Source: an uncultured Clostridia bacterium (GTDB taxonomy: Bacteria > Bacillota > Clostridia > UBA1381). From it: a stretch of DNA of 64,000 nucleotides. The notes beneath the pieces were generated by a model. The model saw only the letters and a program-made list of their open reading frames with translations. It ran no database searches and was not told the origin of the DNA. The position numbers and the translations under genes are program-made. This document shows positions 43,499 through 52,527 of the stretch, one piece after another (the first letter of the stretch is position 1; the number at the start of each line of letters is the position of its first letter). Where the stretch lies: positions 62,001 through 126,000 of the forward strand of contig CAKSOE010000005.1 of NCBI GenBank assembly GCA_934476675.1, in the 5' to 3' direction.

Positions 43499-46150
43499 AT
43501 GAAAAAATTACTCATACTTGATTCAAACAGTATAATAAACCGTGCATTTTACGGTATTCGTGCGCTGTCGGCGGCAGACGGCACTCCGACAAATGCCATA
43601 TACGGTTTTTTGAATATTCTCACAAAGCTTATAAACGAGCAGCAGCCGGATTATCTGTGTGCCGCATTCGACTTGAAAGCGCCTACTTTCCGTCACAAAA
43701 TGTATGACGGCTACAAGGCGCAGCGCAAGCCAATGCCCGACGAGCTTGCGGCGCAAATGCCGATTGCAAAAGATATTTTACGAGCGATGGGTGTGACGAT
43801 TTTTGAAAAGGAAGGCTTTGAGGCGGACGATATAATCGGCACTGTTTCGCGTATATGCGGCGAAAACGACACCGAATGTTTTATCGCTACCGGCGACAAG
43901 GACGATTTGCAGCTTGCCGGAAACGGAACAAAGGTAATTCTTACCGTCACGCGCATGGGGCAGAACGAAACGACCGTCTATGACGAGAACGCAGTGCGTG
44001 AAAGATATCATGTTTCGCCGCACGAATTTATAGACGTAAAGGCGCTGATGGGCGACCCGTCCGATAATATCCCCGGGGTTAAGGGAATAGGCGAAAAAAC
44101 GGCAATGAGTCTTGTTGAAAAATATCACAGCATAGAATATATTTATGACAATATAGACAGCATAGACGTAAAGGGCAAAATGCTTGAAAACCTCAAAAAC
44201 GGCAGGGATATGGCGTTTTTGTCAAAACAGCTTGCCGAAATAGATACAAGCGTGCCTATGGAATTTGATATGGAGGAATGCGGCTTTGACGGCGGTTTTA
44301 AATCATCGCCGGAGCTTTACGGCATTTTAAAGCGTCTGGAGCTTAACAGCATAATCAAAAGACTTGCTCTCACGCCGTCGGACGAAAGCGAAATTCAGCC
44401 GGAAACCGATATATTCAAAGACGCCGTATGCACCGAAATCAACTCCGCAAAGGAACTTAAAGCTGCGCTTTCCTCTGCCGGAGACGAAATATCTCTCATA
44501 CTTGATTTTTCGGGAGAAAGCCTTGCCGCTGCTGCGTTTGCGGCAGGCAATAACGCATATTTCACCGCGCCGTCGGTGACGGGCGCGGAGCTTTCGGAAA
44601 CATTAAAGCCGTTTCTGGAAAATGAAGAAGTTAAAAAGAACGTATGCGATATAAAGGACTCGATTGTAAGGCTTTCGGGGATTACGGAGATAAACGGCAT
44701 TGCCTTTGACGCGTCTGTTGCGGCATATCTGATAAACCCGTCACGCAAGGATTTTTCCGTAAATGCTCTTTGTGAGGATTTTCTCGGCGCAAGTGTTCCG
44801 GTGCGTGAGGAAAAGCAGCTTTCTTTGCTTGACGATGAACCGAACGAGGATAATAAATCGCTTGCTCTGCAAGCCGCCGCATTAAATGCGCTTACAAAAA
44901 AGCTTAAGGAAAAAATAAAGGAAAACAACCAGGAACAGCTCTATTATGAGGTAGAACTGCCGCTTATAAGCGTACTTGCGCATATGCAGATAAACGGTTT
45001 TATGGTGGATAAGTCGGAGCTTGAAAGCTTTTCCGCTATGCTCAGCGCAAAAATAGACGCACTGACAAAGGAAATATATTTTCTTGCCGATGAGGAATTT
45101 AATATAAATTCTCCGAAGCAGCTTGGTGTGGTTCTGTTTGAAAAGCTTGCTCTTAAACCTGCCAAAAAAACCAAAACAGGCTACTCAACAAATGCAGACG
45201 CTCTCGAAAAGCTTAAAGACAAACACCCGATTATAGGCTTTTTAATGCAGTACCGCCAGTATACAAAGCTTAAAAGCACCTATTGCGACGGTCTTGTGCC
45301 GCTTATAAACAGCGAAACGCACCGCATACATTCAAGCTTTAATCAGACCGTAACCGTTACGGGCAGAATAAGCTCCACAGAGCCTAATATGCAGAATATC
45401 CCGACGCGCACCGAGCTTGGGCGCGAGATAAGAAAGATGTTTGTCGCAAAGGACGGTTATACGCTTGTCGACGCAGACTATTCGCAGATTGAGCTGAGAG
45501 TGCTTGCACATATGGCGGACGACGAAACGATGATAAACGCTTTCAGAAACAATGAGGATATTCATGCCGTAACCGCATCACAGGTTTTGGGAATACCTCT
45601 TAATGAAATAACCAAGGAGCAGCGTTCGAGCGCAAAAGCGGTTAATTTTGGCATAGTTTACGGAATAGGCGAATTCAGCCTGTCGCAGGATCTGGGGATA
45701 AGCGTCAAGGAGGCAAAGGCATATATCGACAGCTATCTTGAAAAATATCACGGTGTGCGCAAGTATATGGAGCGCGTCAAAAAAGAGGCAAAAGGAAACG
45801 GTTATGTAACGACAATGATGAACAGAATACGCTATATTCCGGAGCTTAAATCTTCAAATTACAATGTACGCCAGTTCGGCGAGAGAGCCGCCATGAACAC
45901 TCCCGTACAGGGCAGTGCGGCGGATATAATAAAGCTTGCGATGGTTCGTGTGGATAACAGGCTTATCAGCGAAAAAATGAAATCACGGCTGATTTTACAG
46001 GTGCACGACGAGCTTATTGTCGAAGCGCATAACGATGAAACGGAAAAAGTGAAAAAGATTCTTAAAGAAGAAATGGAAAACGCCGTACAGCTTAAAGTTC
46101 CGCTTATCGTGGATATGGCGGAGGGACACAGCTGGTACGAAACAAAATAA
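43499..46150 (+). CDS. polA: DNA polymerase I
   Basis: An 883-residue family A polymerase for gap filling and primer removal. The N-terminal 5'-3' exonuclease (about 1-290) shows LLILDSNSIINRAFYGIR, the acidic EADDIIGT and GDPSDNIPGVKGIGEKTA. The middle domain (about 300-480) lacks the usual proofreading acidic motifs (ILDFSGESLAAAAF where D-x-E is expected), as in several Firmicutes. The polymerase domain has motif A DADYSQIELRV, motif B RSSAKAVNFGIVYG and motif C VHDELIVE. GGAGG lies 9 nt before the ATG. Confidence 0.97.
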   Translation: MKKLLILDSNSIINRAFYGIRALSAADGTPTNAIYGFLNILTKLINEQQPDYLCAAFDLKAPTFRHKMYDGYKAQRKPMPDELAAQMPIAKDILRAMGVTIFEKEGFEADDIIGTVSRICGENDTECFIATGDKDDLQLAGNGTKVILTVTRMGQNETTVYDENAVRERYHVSPHEFIDVKALMGDPSDNIPGVKGIGEKTAMSLVEKYHSIEYIYDNIDSIDVKGKMLENLKNGRDMAFLSKQLAEIDTSVPMEFDMEECGFDGGFKSSPELYGILKRLELNSIIKRLALTPSDESEIQPETDIFKDAVCTEINSAKELKAALSSAGDEISLILDFSGESLAAAAFAAGNNAYFTAPSVTGAELSETLKPFLENEEVKKNVCDIKDSIVRLSGITEINGIAFDASVAAYLINPSRKDFSVNALCEDFLGASVPVREEKQLSLLDDEPNEDNKSLALQAAALNALTKKLKEKIKENNQEQLYYEVELPLISVLAHMQINGFMVDKSELESFSAMLSAKIDALTKEIYFLADEEFNINSPKQLGVVLFEKLALKPAKKTKTGYSTNADALEKLKDKHPIIGFLMQYRQYTKLKSTYCDGLVPLINSETHRIHSSFNQTVTVTGRISSTEPNMQNIPTRTELGREIRKMFVAKDGYTLVDADYSQIELRVLAHMADDETMINAFRNNEDIHAVTASQVLGIPLNEITKEQRSSAKAVNFGIVYGIGEFSLSQDLGISVKEAKAYIDSYLEKYHGVRKYMERVKKEAKGNGYVTTMMNRIRYIPELKSSNYNVRQFGERAAMNTPVQGSAADIIKLAMVRVDNRLISEKMKSRLILQVHDELIVEAHNDETEKVKKILKEEMENAVQLKVPLIVDMAEGHSWYETK

Positions 46151-46159
46151 TATTTTTCG

Positions 46160-46170
46160 ATTACGATTTA
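46160..46170 (+). promoter_or_regulatory. Possible Zur half-site before the zinc operon
   Basis: ATTACGATTTA matches the right half of the Bacillus Zur consensus; the left half is poorly conserved. It lies 34 nt before znuA, in an operon that encodes a Zur-like repressor. Confidence 0.35.
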
Positions 46171-46203
46171 TGCCGTCATACGGCGGCGGAACGGAGGTTT
46201 TTT

Positions 46204-47070
46204 ATGAAATTAAAAAAATTTATATTATTGCTTATGTCGGCGCTGATTTTAACCGCCTGCGGCAATGCGGGGCAAAGCCAAAAAAGCGATAAATTACAGG
46301 TTTATACCTCATTTTATGCGATGTATGACTTTGCAAAGCAAATAGGCGGCGATAAGGCGGACGTTTATTTGCTTTGTCCGGTAGGCTCCGAGCCGCACGA
46401 TTTTGAGCCGAAAACCTCCGATATGGCAAAGCTTTCAAAGGCTGACGTTTTTATTTATAACGGAATGGGCATGGAATCATGGGCGGAAAAAACCGTACAA
46501 AGCCTTAAAACCGACACATTATCGGTGGTCGAAGCGTCGAAAAATATTCCGTATGTTACAGAAAACGAGGACGCGCACGTATGGCTTGACCCGGAAAATG
46601 CAATTTACGAAATGAAAAACATAAAGGACGCATTCTGCGCAAAGGATGCGTCAAATTCGGCATACTACGAAAGCCGTTACGAGGAATGTGAAAAGAAAGC
46701 GGATAAGCTCATTGATGACTACAAAGCTGCGTCAAAAGACTTTAAAAACAGAACGCTTATCACCTCTCATGCGGCATTTTCGTATTTGTGCGATGCGTTT
46801 AATATGTCGCAGCTGGCAATCGAGGGCAGTAACGGCGAAAGCGATCCGTCACCGGCAAAAATGGCGGAAATAATTGATTTCATCAAAACAAACGATATAA
46901 AATATATTTTCTACGAATCACTTGATTCTTCCAAAACCGTTGATTCGATTGCAAACGAAACAGGCGCGCAGACGCTGGCATTAAGCCCGTTTGAGGGCGA
47001 TACTGACGGAAAGGACTACTTTACCGTTATGGAGGAAAATCTTGAAACCTTAAAGAAAGCGATGAACTGA
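46204..47070 (+). CDS. znuA: Zinc ABC transporter substrate-binding lipoprotein
   Basis: A 288-residue cluster A-I metal-binding lipoprotein. Lipobox LTAC (Cys19) anchors it. The metal ligands expected for zinc/manganese binders are present: His65 (GSEPHDFEP), His125 (DAHVWLDP), His189 (TSHAAFSY) and Glu264 (LSPFEG); a glutamate or aspartate in the fourth position is usual. It lacks the long His-rich loop of some ZnuA proteins. Three overlapping genes follow: ATPase, permease and a Fur-family regulator. The ribosome site (GGAGG) lies 7-8 nt upstream. Confidence 0.92.
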   Translation: MKLKKFILLLMSALILTACGNAGQSQKSDKLQVYTSFYAMYDFAKQIGGDKADVYLLCPVGSEPHDFEPKTSDMAKLSKADVFIYNGMGMESWAEKTVQSLKTDTLSVVEASKNIPYVTENEDAHVWLDPENAIYEMKNIKDAFCAKDASNSAYYESRYEECEKKADKLIDDYKAASKDFKNRTLITSHAAFSYLCDAFNMSQLAIEGSNGESDPSPAKMAEIIDFIKTNDIKYIFYESLDSSKTVDSIANETGAQTLALSPFEGDTDGKDYFTVMEENLETLKKAMN

Positions 47071-47071
47071 T

Positions 47072-47803
47072 ATGAATGAAATTTTGTCGGTAAAAAATCT
47101 TACGTTTGACTACAACGGCACACCGGTGCTGAAAAAAGTTAATTTTACCCTGCAAAAGGGCGATTTTCTCGGAATAATCGGGCCGAACGGCGCAGGTAAA
47201 TCCACACTTATAAAGCTTATACTTGGAATGCTGCCGTGCGAAAAAGGAGAAATAACCATATTCGGAAAAAGCTTTTCCGAGGTGCGCAGCAAGGTCGGAT
47301 ATGTGCCGCAGAAAGCCAATTCGTTTAATTCGTCCTTTCCTGCCACGGTCAGAGAGGTGGTTGCGGCAAATCTTTATCCGCAAATCGGGCTTTTTAAGCC
47401 TATCGGCAAAAAATATGACGGACTTATTCGCCAAACACTTGAAAAAGTAGGCATGGCGGAATACGAAAACCGGCTTATCGGCAAGCTGTCCGGTGGACAG
47501 CAGCAGCGTGTTTTTATAGCGCGCGCGCTTATTTCACAGCCGGAGCTGCTGCTCATGGACGAACCGACAGTCGGTGTAGACGCCCCGTCCGTAAGAGAAA
47601 TAATGAACCTTATTTCCGATCTGAACTCACAGGGACTTACAATCGTTATGACAAACCATGACACACCGTTGCTTGTACAGCATTCGAGCAAGCTTTTGAT
47701 TTTCTGCGAGCATGGGTATGAGGAATTTGTCAGCCGTGCGGACTTAACCATGGACGAAATTAACAGAATTTTTGCAGGAAAGAGAGAGCATCATCATGAA
47801 TAA
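47072..47803 (+). CDS. znuC: Zinc ABC transporter ATP-binding protein
   Basis: A 243-residue ABC ATPase: Walker A GPNGAGKST (about 37-45), signature LSGGQQQRVFIARAL, Walker B LLMDEPTVGVD, switch MTNHDTPLL. A His-rich end (EHHHE) could bind metal. Only one base separates it from the znuA stop. It energises ZnuB. Family members for zinc and manganese look alike; the neighbouring Zur-like gene favours zinc. Confidence 0.93.
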   Translation: MNEILSVKNLTFDYNGTPVLKKVNFTLQKGDFLGIIGPNGAGKSTLIKLILGMLPCEKGEITIFGKSFSEVRSKVGYVPQKANSFNSSFPATVREVVAANLYPQIGLFKPIGKKYDGLIRQTLEKVGMAEYENRLIGKLSGGQQQRVFIARALISQPELLLMDEPTVGVDAPSVREIMNLISDLNSQGLTIVMTNHDTPLLVQHSSKLLIFCEHGYEEFVSRADLTMDEINRIFAGKREHHHE

Positions 47804-48602
47804 TATGTTTTCATACGAATTTATGCAGCGCGCTTTTCTGGCGGCTGTGCTTATAGCATTCACCGCACCGTGCATAGGACTTAATATAGTCCTCAAAAGA
47901 CTGAGTGCGGTGGGCGACGCAGCGTCACATTCCGCGCTTGCCGGAATAGCGTTCGGATTGCTTATCGGCATGAACCCGATTCTGGGTGCGGTTATTTTTT
48001 CCGCGGCGGCTGTGCTGTCCATAGAGGCGCTCAGAAAAAGCTTTAAAAAATATCCCGAAATAGCCACCGTTACGGTTATGTCTGCCGGAATAGGTCTTAC
48101 GGCGATACTTTCGGGACTTATAAAGGACGGATCAAGCAATGTCAACAGCTTTCTGTTCGGGTCTATTGTTGCAATTTCGGATTTTGAGCTGTACTTAACG
48201 GTAGGTTTAAGCCTTGTCGTTGCGGTTGTGTCGCTCCTGCTTTACAAGGAACTGTTCTACATAACCTTTGACGAGGAGGCGGCAGGTCTTGCCGGACTGC
48301 CCGTAAAAACCGTAAATTTCGTGCTTATGCTTCTGACCGCGGTAACCGTCAGCGCCGCATCGAGAATCGTCGGCGCGCTTATGATTTCATCACTGCTTGT
48401 AATCCCCTCGGCGGCGGCTATGATGCTTTCAAAAAGCTATAAGCAGACGCTTATTATTTCTGTGATTTTTGCCGAAATTTTCACGATAACGGGACTTGTA
48501 CTGTCGTTTTATCTTGACCTGCGCCCGGGCGGAACAATCGTTCTTACGGGCGTGGTAATTCTGATTATTACCGCGGCTCTGACGCAAAGGAGGCGGCTGT
48601 GA
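47796..48602 (+). CDS. znuB: Zinc ABC transporter permease
   Basis: A 268-residue ABC-3 family permease with about eight hydrophobic segments. Typical motifs: IAFTAPCIGLNIVLKRLSAVGDAASHSALAG and a C-terminal GTIVLTGVVILIITAAL. It overlaps the znuC end by 8 nt, so ATG 47796 is favoured over the longer frame at 47772 that begins inside znuC. The stop overlaps the zur start (TGATG). Confidence 0.92.
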   Translation: MNNMFSYEFMQRAFLAAVLIAFTAPCIGLNIVLKRLSAVGDAASHSALAGIAFGLLIGMNPILGAVIFSAAAVLSIEALRKSFKKYPEIATVTVMSAGIGLTAILSGLIKDGSSNVNSFLFGSIVAISDFELYLTVGLSLVVAVVSLLLYKELFYITFDEEAAGLAGLPVKTVNFVLMLLTAVTVSAASRIVGALMISSLLVIPSAAAMMLSKSYKQTLIISVIFAEIFTITGLVLSFYLDLRPGGTIVLTGVVILIITAALTQRRRL

Positions 48603-49021
48603 TGGGAAACGCCGATATTACCGGTCTGCTTTCGGGATATGGCATGAAATGCACGCGGCAGCGCGTGGACGTAATGCGGACACTGGTAAATTCCGATGCG
48701 CCGATGAGCGCCGAGATGATTTTTTCGCAGCTTAAAAATGTGTCGCTTTCCACCGTGTACCGCATACTGGAACGTTTTACGGCAGACGGCATCGTTACAC
48801 GGTGCGTGTTTAACGGCAGCTCCGAGATATATTATGAGCCGTCGTCGGTAAAGCACAGACACTACACCGTCTGTCTCGGCTGCCATGAGGTGAGATATAT
48901 AGACACCTGTCCGGTGCATGATACAGCAATAAATAATTTTACCGTTACCGGTCACAGGGTTGAGTTTTACGGCTACTGCGACAAATGCCTGAAAAAATCC
49001 GCCGCACCGTCTAAGCCTTGA
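48602..49021 (+). CDS. zur: Fur-family metalloregulator, probably Zur
   Basis: A 139-residue Fur-type repressor. The winged helix domain (about 1-80) has the recognition helix VSLSTVYRILERF. The C-terminal dimer domain has the structural zinc ligands CLGCHEV and CDKC, and KHRHYTVC supplies regulatory histidines. A near-perfect AAAGGAGG lies 8 nt before ATG 48602; the GTG at 48599 is not used. As the last gene of the znu operon it would repress zinc uptake when zinc is sufficient. The metal is inferred from the operon. Confidence 0.88.
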   Translation: MGNADITGLLSGYGMKCTRQRVDVMRTLVNSDAPMSAEMIFSQLKNVSLSTVYRILERFTADGIVTRCVFNGSSEIYYEPSSVKHRHYTVCLGCHEVRYIDTCPVHDTAINNFTVTGHRVEFYGYCDKCLKKSAAPSKP

Positions 49022-49487
49022 TTATTTCCCATGCCTTCACAAGCCGTTCAACCGTCCATGCCGCATTCGCCGGTGAGGTTGACGGCAGGCATACGGCGGC
49101 TTTGCCGACGGTGTTTTTTGTATATTTATTGTAGTATTTTTCGGCGGTTTTTCCGTTGACAAAAATATGCTTAATGTCTGCCTTTTTGAAGATTTCCGAT
49201 AAATCGTTCGGAACAACATTTTTTATCGAGCTGTCGGAGCTGCCTTTTATTTCGCATGAGGCAATAACGTCCCACAGCGCTATTTTGTTTGATAACAGAA
49301 ATTTTTTCTTTTCATCAATTGTTTTGGGTACGGGAGCGCCGAATATCTGCGATGTGACTTTCCAAAATCTATTCTGCGGATGACCGTAGAAAAACATTGC
49401 CTCGCGCGATTTTACGGAGGGAAAGCTGCCTAAAATCAGTATTTGGGAATTTTCATCATACAGTGGCGGAAACGGGTGTACTATCAT
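49011..49487 (-). CDS. DNA-deoxyinosine/uracil glycosylase (Mug-like UDG superfamily)
   Basis: A 158-residue base-excision enzyme of the hypoxanthine-DNA glycosylase type in the UDG superfamily. The active-site motif is LILGSFPSVKSREAMFFYGH followed by PQNRFWKV, and the C-terminal motif is CLPSTSPANAAW. It should remove deaminated bases (hypoxanthine, perhaps uracil) from DNA. I start at ATG 49487, where AAAGGA lies 9 nt upstream; longer starts lack support. Its end overlaps the 3' end of zur by 11 nt on the opposite strand. Confidence 0.82.
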   Translation of the reverse strand: MIVHPFPPLYDENSQILILGSFPSVKSREAMFFYGHPQNRFWKVTSQIFGAPVPKTIDEKKKFLLSNKIALWDVIASCEIKGSSDSSIKNVVPNDLSEIFKKADIKHIFVNGKTAEKYYNKYTKNTVGKAAVCLPSTSPANAAWTVERLVKAWEIIKA

Positions 49488-49571
49488 TAATATCATTCCT
49501 TTCAGAACTATTTTATCACAAAAGCGACATAAAATAAATATTTTGCGCAAAAAAGTTATACCTTTTTACGA

Positions 49572-49600
49572 TTGCCTTTTTCACAGCGGTATGATAAAAT
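49572..49600 (+). promoter_or_regulatory. Promoter of the Cof-type phosphatase
   Basis: TTGCCT (49572-49577), 17-nt spacer, TAAAAT (49595-49600). Confidence 0.7.
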
Positions 49601-49624
49601 GTATTCAAAGAAAGGATGATTCTA

Positions 49625-50425
49625 ATGGGTAGATTTGACGGATATTTACTTTGCAGTGACCTTGACGGCACTCTTCTTGACGATGAAAAATGCATAAGCC
49701 GAGGCAACATAGAAGCAATAGAATATTTTAAAGCAGAAGGCGGAAAATTTACGTTCTGCACCGGACGTGTGGTGGACGGAGTGAGGTATGTACTTGAATA
49801 TGTGCGTCCGAATGTGCCTATGATTTGCTTTAACGGCGCAGCGATTTACGATTTTGAAACGGAGAAGTATCTGCATACAAAGCCGCTGTGCAGTCTTGCG
49901 CCGGACGCTGTTTCATATATATATGATTTGCTGCCAAATGCGGCTATCGATGTCTGTACGGCATATGACAGCTTTTTCTGCCGTACCAACCGTATACTTG
50001 AACGCCACAAGACGCTTGAGCATTTAAAGGACAATTACGTTGATTTCAGAGATATAAAGGGCGAATGGATGAAAGTTATATTCATGACCGAACCGGAAGA
50101 ACTGCATGAGGTCAGAGAAGCATTTGGAAACTACCCGCACACGGATAAATTTGACTTTGTTCAGTCCTGCGAAAACTACTATGAAATGCTCCCGAAAGCA
50201 TCGGGCAAAGGCTATGGTCTTAAAGAATTGGTAAAGATACTCAATGCCGATATGTCAAAAACGATAGGAATAGGCGATAATTTCAATGATATTGACTTCG
50301 TCCGTACCGCCGGAATAGGCGCTGCCGTTAAAAATGCCGAAGATGAAGTGAAAAAAGTCGCGGATATAGTTGTTGATGCAGATAATAATTCCGACGCTTT
50401 GAAATCGCTTATAATGAGCCTGTAA
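49625..50425 (+). CDS. Cof-type HAD phosphatase
   Basis: A 266-residue HAD hydrolase of the Cof/sugar-phosphatase group. Motif I SDLDGTLLDDE (residues 11-21), motif II FCTGR (about 40-46), motif III lysine around KGYGLKE, and motif IV GIGDNFNDIDFVR. An insert cap domain lies between motifs II and III. The ATG at 49625 has AAAGGA 8 nt upstream. Substrate is not predictable; members act on sugar phosphates or flavin/PLP precursors. Confidence 0.85.
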   Translation: MGRFDGYLLCSDLDGTLLDDEKCISRGNIEAIEYFKAEGGKFTFCTGRVVDGVRYVLEYVRPNVPMICFNGAAIYDFETEKYLHTKPLCSLAPDAVSYIYDLLPNAAIDVCTAYDSFFCRTNRILERHKTLEHLKDNYVDFRDIKGEWMKVIFMTEPEELHEVREAFGNYPHTDKFDFVQSCENYYEMLPKASGKGYGLKELVKILNADMSKTIGIGDNFNDIDFVRTAGIGAAVKNAEDEVKKVADIVVDADNNSDALKSLIMSL

Positions 50426-50439
50426 CAAGCATATATGTA

Positions 50440-50468
50440 AAAAAGCATCTCGCGGAAGATGCTTTTTT
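50440..50468 (+). terminator. Terminator of the Cof phosphatase gene
   Basis: Stem AAAGCATCT/AGATGCTTT with a short loop, then a T run; it starts 14 nt after the stop. A second hairpin (GGGTAGAA/TTCTACCC, 50490-50515) follows without a clear tail. Confidence 0.85.
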
Positions 50469-50610
50469 ACTGCTATGTATAGGATAAAAGGGTAGAATGT
50501 AATTTCGTTCTACCCAGTTATTATATCATATGAAAACCGATATTTCAAGTACTTTTTATAAAAACGGTGTATTTTTCTTGAATCGGATTGATTTTTGAAA
50601 TTAACAAACA

Positions 50611-51036
50611 ACGGGTTGCTTGGATTTTTGCGCTGAACGAACAAACCGCACCCGACGGCGTATGTATATACCCCGAGAGGTGCGGTTTGTTCGTAGTTTT
50701 AAAGTTTTTTTATTCTTTTTTTGCTTTAAAATGGTCAGCACGAAAAGACAGTAACGGGTTGCTTGGATTTTTGCGCTGAACGGATAAACCGCACCCGACG
50801 GCGTATGTATATACCCCGAGAGGTGCGGTTTGTTCGTAGTTTTAAAGTTTTTTTATTCTTTTTTTGCTTTAAAATGGTCAGCACGAAAAGACAGTAACGG
50901 GTTGCTTGGATTTTTGCGCTGAACGGACAAACCGCACCCGACGGCGTACATATGTACTCCGAGAGGTGCGGTTTGTTCGTAATTTTAAAGATTTTTTTAT
51001 TTTTTCGCTTTAAAATGGTCAGCACAAAAAGACAAG
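50611..51036. repeat. Three tandem 143-bp palindromic repeats
   Basis: Units begin at 50611, 50754 and 50897 with an exact 143-bp step. Units 1 and 2 are nearly identical; unit 3 has point changes and a small deletion near its end. Each contains a long hairpin with outer stem ACAAACCGCAC/GTGCGGTTTGT and a nested core of 25 bp (50653-50677, 50796-50820, 50939-50963), followed by a T-rich stretch and TTTAAAATGGTCAGCA. In unit 3 the inner loop changes T-A to C-G and a G-T wobble to A-T, keeping the stem. The block fills the gap between convergent genes, so each hairpin could also terminate. I see no coding gene; the open frames here are repeat-driven. Confidence 0.92.
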
Positions 51037-51045
51037 TAACCCAAT

Positions 51046-52368
51046 TTAATAAACGCGGCGTGCGCCAATATACCTTGCCATATAATATCCGGAAGTAATA
51101 TCCGAATACATTATGCTCTTTCCTGTTGACGGCGAATGAATCATCATTCCGTCACCCACGTACATACCTACGTGGCTTGCATAGCCGCCCGAACCGAAGA
51201 ACACCAAATCGCCCGGTTCAAGCTCATCCTTTGACACCGCAACACCGTTGCGCATCTGGTCGTTTGCGACACGGTTTATAGAAATGCCGTTCTTTTTGCA
51301 CACGTACTGCATAAATCCCGAACAGTCAAAACCGCTCGGCGTTGTGCCGCCCCATACATACGGAGTACCGAGATATTTTGCCGCCTCGTCAATCAGCGAC
51401 TGCCCCTTGGGGTTTGACGCAACATATGTATTGGTTGCTTTATCCGATTTTGCCGCTTTGTAATAGAAGTCAACCGGCACGCTGTAGCACTCGCTGCCGT
51501 CCGGCAGAACCGCTCCCACGATAATCGAATAATCCTTGTTTGTTCTCATCCAGTCCGCATCGATAACTGTCGAGGTGGTATCTACATCCTCCCAGATTAT
51601 CGCTTCACCGTAGCTGTCCTTTATAAGCACACGGTAAGATGATGCACCTATTGTCGGAGTCCATGAAACCTCAAAGGCTCCCTGTTCTATTTCCGAATTG
51701 TCCTCCGGCAAGGTAATTTCCGGAAGATTCATTGAGTAATCCTGATTTGCAAACGCTTCATATGAACGGTTAACGCTCGCGATTGCCTGTTCCCTTGTTG
51801 TTGCCTGACCCGGCTTGAAGCTGTATTCGTCAACGCCGTTCATAAGCGAATAGTTTAGCGCCGTAATTACCGATGCCTTAGCCCAGCTGCTTACTCCGCC
51901 GCCGTCGCTGAAGCTGTCGATTACATACGAGTCGCTTTCATCCGATAACGCAAAATTTGCTTCGCTCGCCGTAAGCGTGCTTACAAGCATTTTTGCCATT
52001 TCTTCTCTTGTTACAAGTCTGTCCGGCGTAAAGAAGCCGTTGTCTGTTCCCGAAACTATTCCGTAGCAGTATGCCTGAGAAACTGCAAGATTGTCCGTAT
52101 CCTCAAACGGAGATACCTCCGGTACTATCAGCTCGCTGTCGTTTGAAAGTCTTTTGTAAAGATTCACAGCAAGCTCACAAAATTCCTGTCTGGTTATATT
52201 ATCTTTCATATCCTGCGAAACAACAGAATACGAAACAAGTCCCGCTTCACTGGCTGACTGATACTCCGACACTGCCCATCCGCTCAGGTCAGCTGCCGCT
52301 GCTGATGAGGCTGCAAGCGCCGAGATCACCGGAACCGATAAGATAATCCTCTTTATTTTATTATTCAA
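51046..52368 (-). CDS. SLH-domain NlpC/P60 peptidoglycan hydrolase
   Basis: A 440-residue exported protein. Signal peptide about 1-25 (ending ASSAAAADL). Two or three SLH repeats cover about 28-205 (SPFEDTDNLAVSQAYCYGIV; FTPDRLVTREEMAKML; FKPGQATTREQA), a fibronectin/Ig-like domain about 215-310, and a C-terminal NlpC/P60 domain (about 325-440). The catalytic cysteine is in FDCSGFMQYV (C349), with histidines 399 (ASHVGMYVG) and 411 (MIHSP). It should cleave stem peptides of peptidoglycan while attached to the wall. The TTG start at 52368 is the only fitting one, with AAGGAG about 11 nt upstream. Promoter at 52499-52527. Confidence 0.92.
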   Translation of the reverse strand: MNNKIKRIILSVPVISALAASSAAAADLSGWAVSEYQSASEAGLVSYSVVSQDMKDNITRQEFCELAVNLYKRLSNDSELIVPEVSPFEDTDNLAVSQAYCYGIVSGTDNGFFTPDRLVTREEMAKMLVSTLTASEANFALSDESDSYVIDSFSDGGGVSSWAKASVITALNYSLMNGVDEYSFKPGQATTREQAIASVNRSYEAFANQDYSMNLPEITLPEDNSEIEQGAFEVSWTPTIGASSYRVLIKDSYGEAIIWEDVDTTSTVIDADWMRTNKDYSIIVGAVLPDGSECYSVPVDFYYKAAKSDKATNTYVASNPKGQSLIDEAAKYLGTPYVWGGTTPSGFDCSGFMQYVCKKNGISINRVANDQMRNGVAVSKDELEPGDLVFFGSGGYASHVGMYVGDGMMIHSPSTGKSIMYSDITSGYYMARYIGARRVY

Positions 52369-52498
52369 GATGTTATTCTCTCCTTTTTATTCAAGCGGCA
52401 AATTTCCTTTTACGCGCCGCTTATAAAGACCGATACCCTATTTTTTCCCTTTTATTAATTTGTCATTTTAAATACGCCAATCAAGATACATCGCTTGT

Positions 52499-52527
52499 AT
52501 TGTAACAGATAAGTTAAACAATGTCAA
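52499..52527 (-). promoter_or_regulatory. Promoter of the SLH-NlpC/P60 gene
   Basis: Minus-strand TTGACA (52527-52522), 17-nt spacer, TACAAT (52504-52499). It leaves a leader of about 125 nt before the TTG start, with a small hairpin (CGGCG/GCCG) near 52384-52412. Confidence 0.85.

Noticed and set aside
50588..51025. Small frames on both strands (63 and 96 codons)
   Set aside because: They arise from the tandem 143-bp repeats and have no start signals.
50611..51036. CRISPR-like array
   Set aside because: The repeat unit is 143 bp with no unique spacers, and no cas genes are nearby.
52369..52498. Cyclic-di-AMP (ydaO) riboswitch before the NlpC/P60 gene
   Set aside because: Such switches often precede wall hydrolases, but the conserved core motifs are absent in this 125-nt leader.
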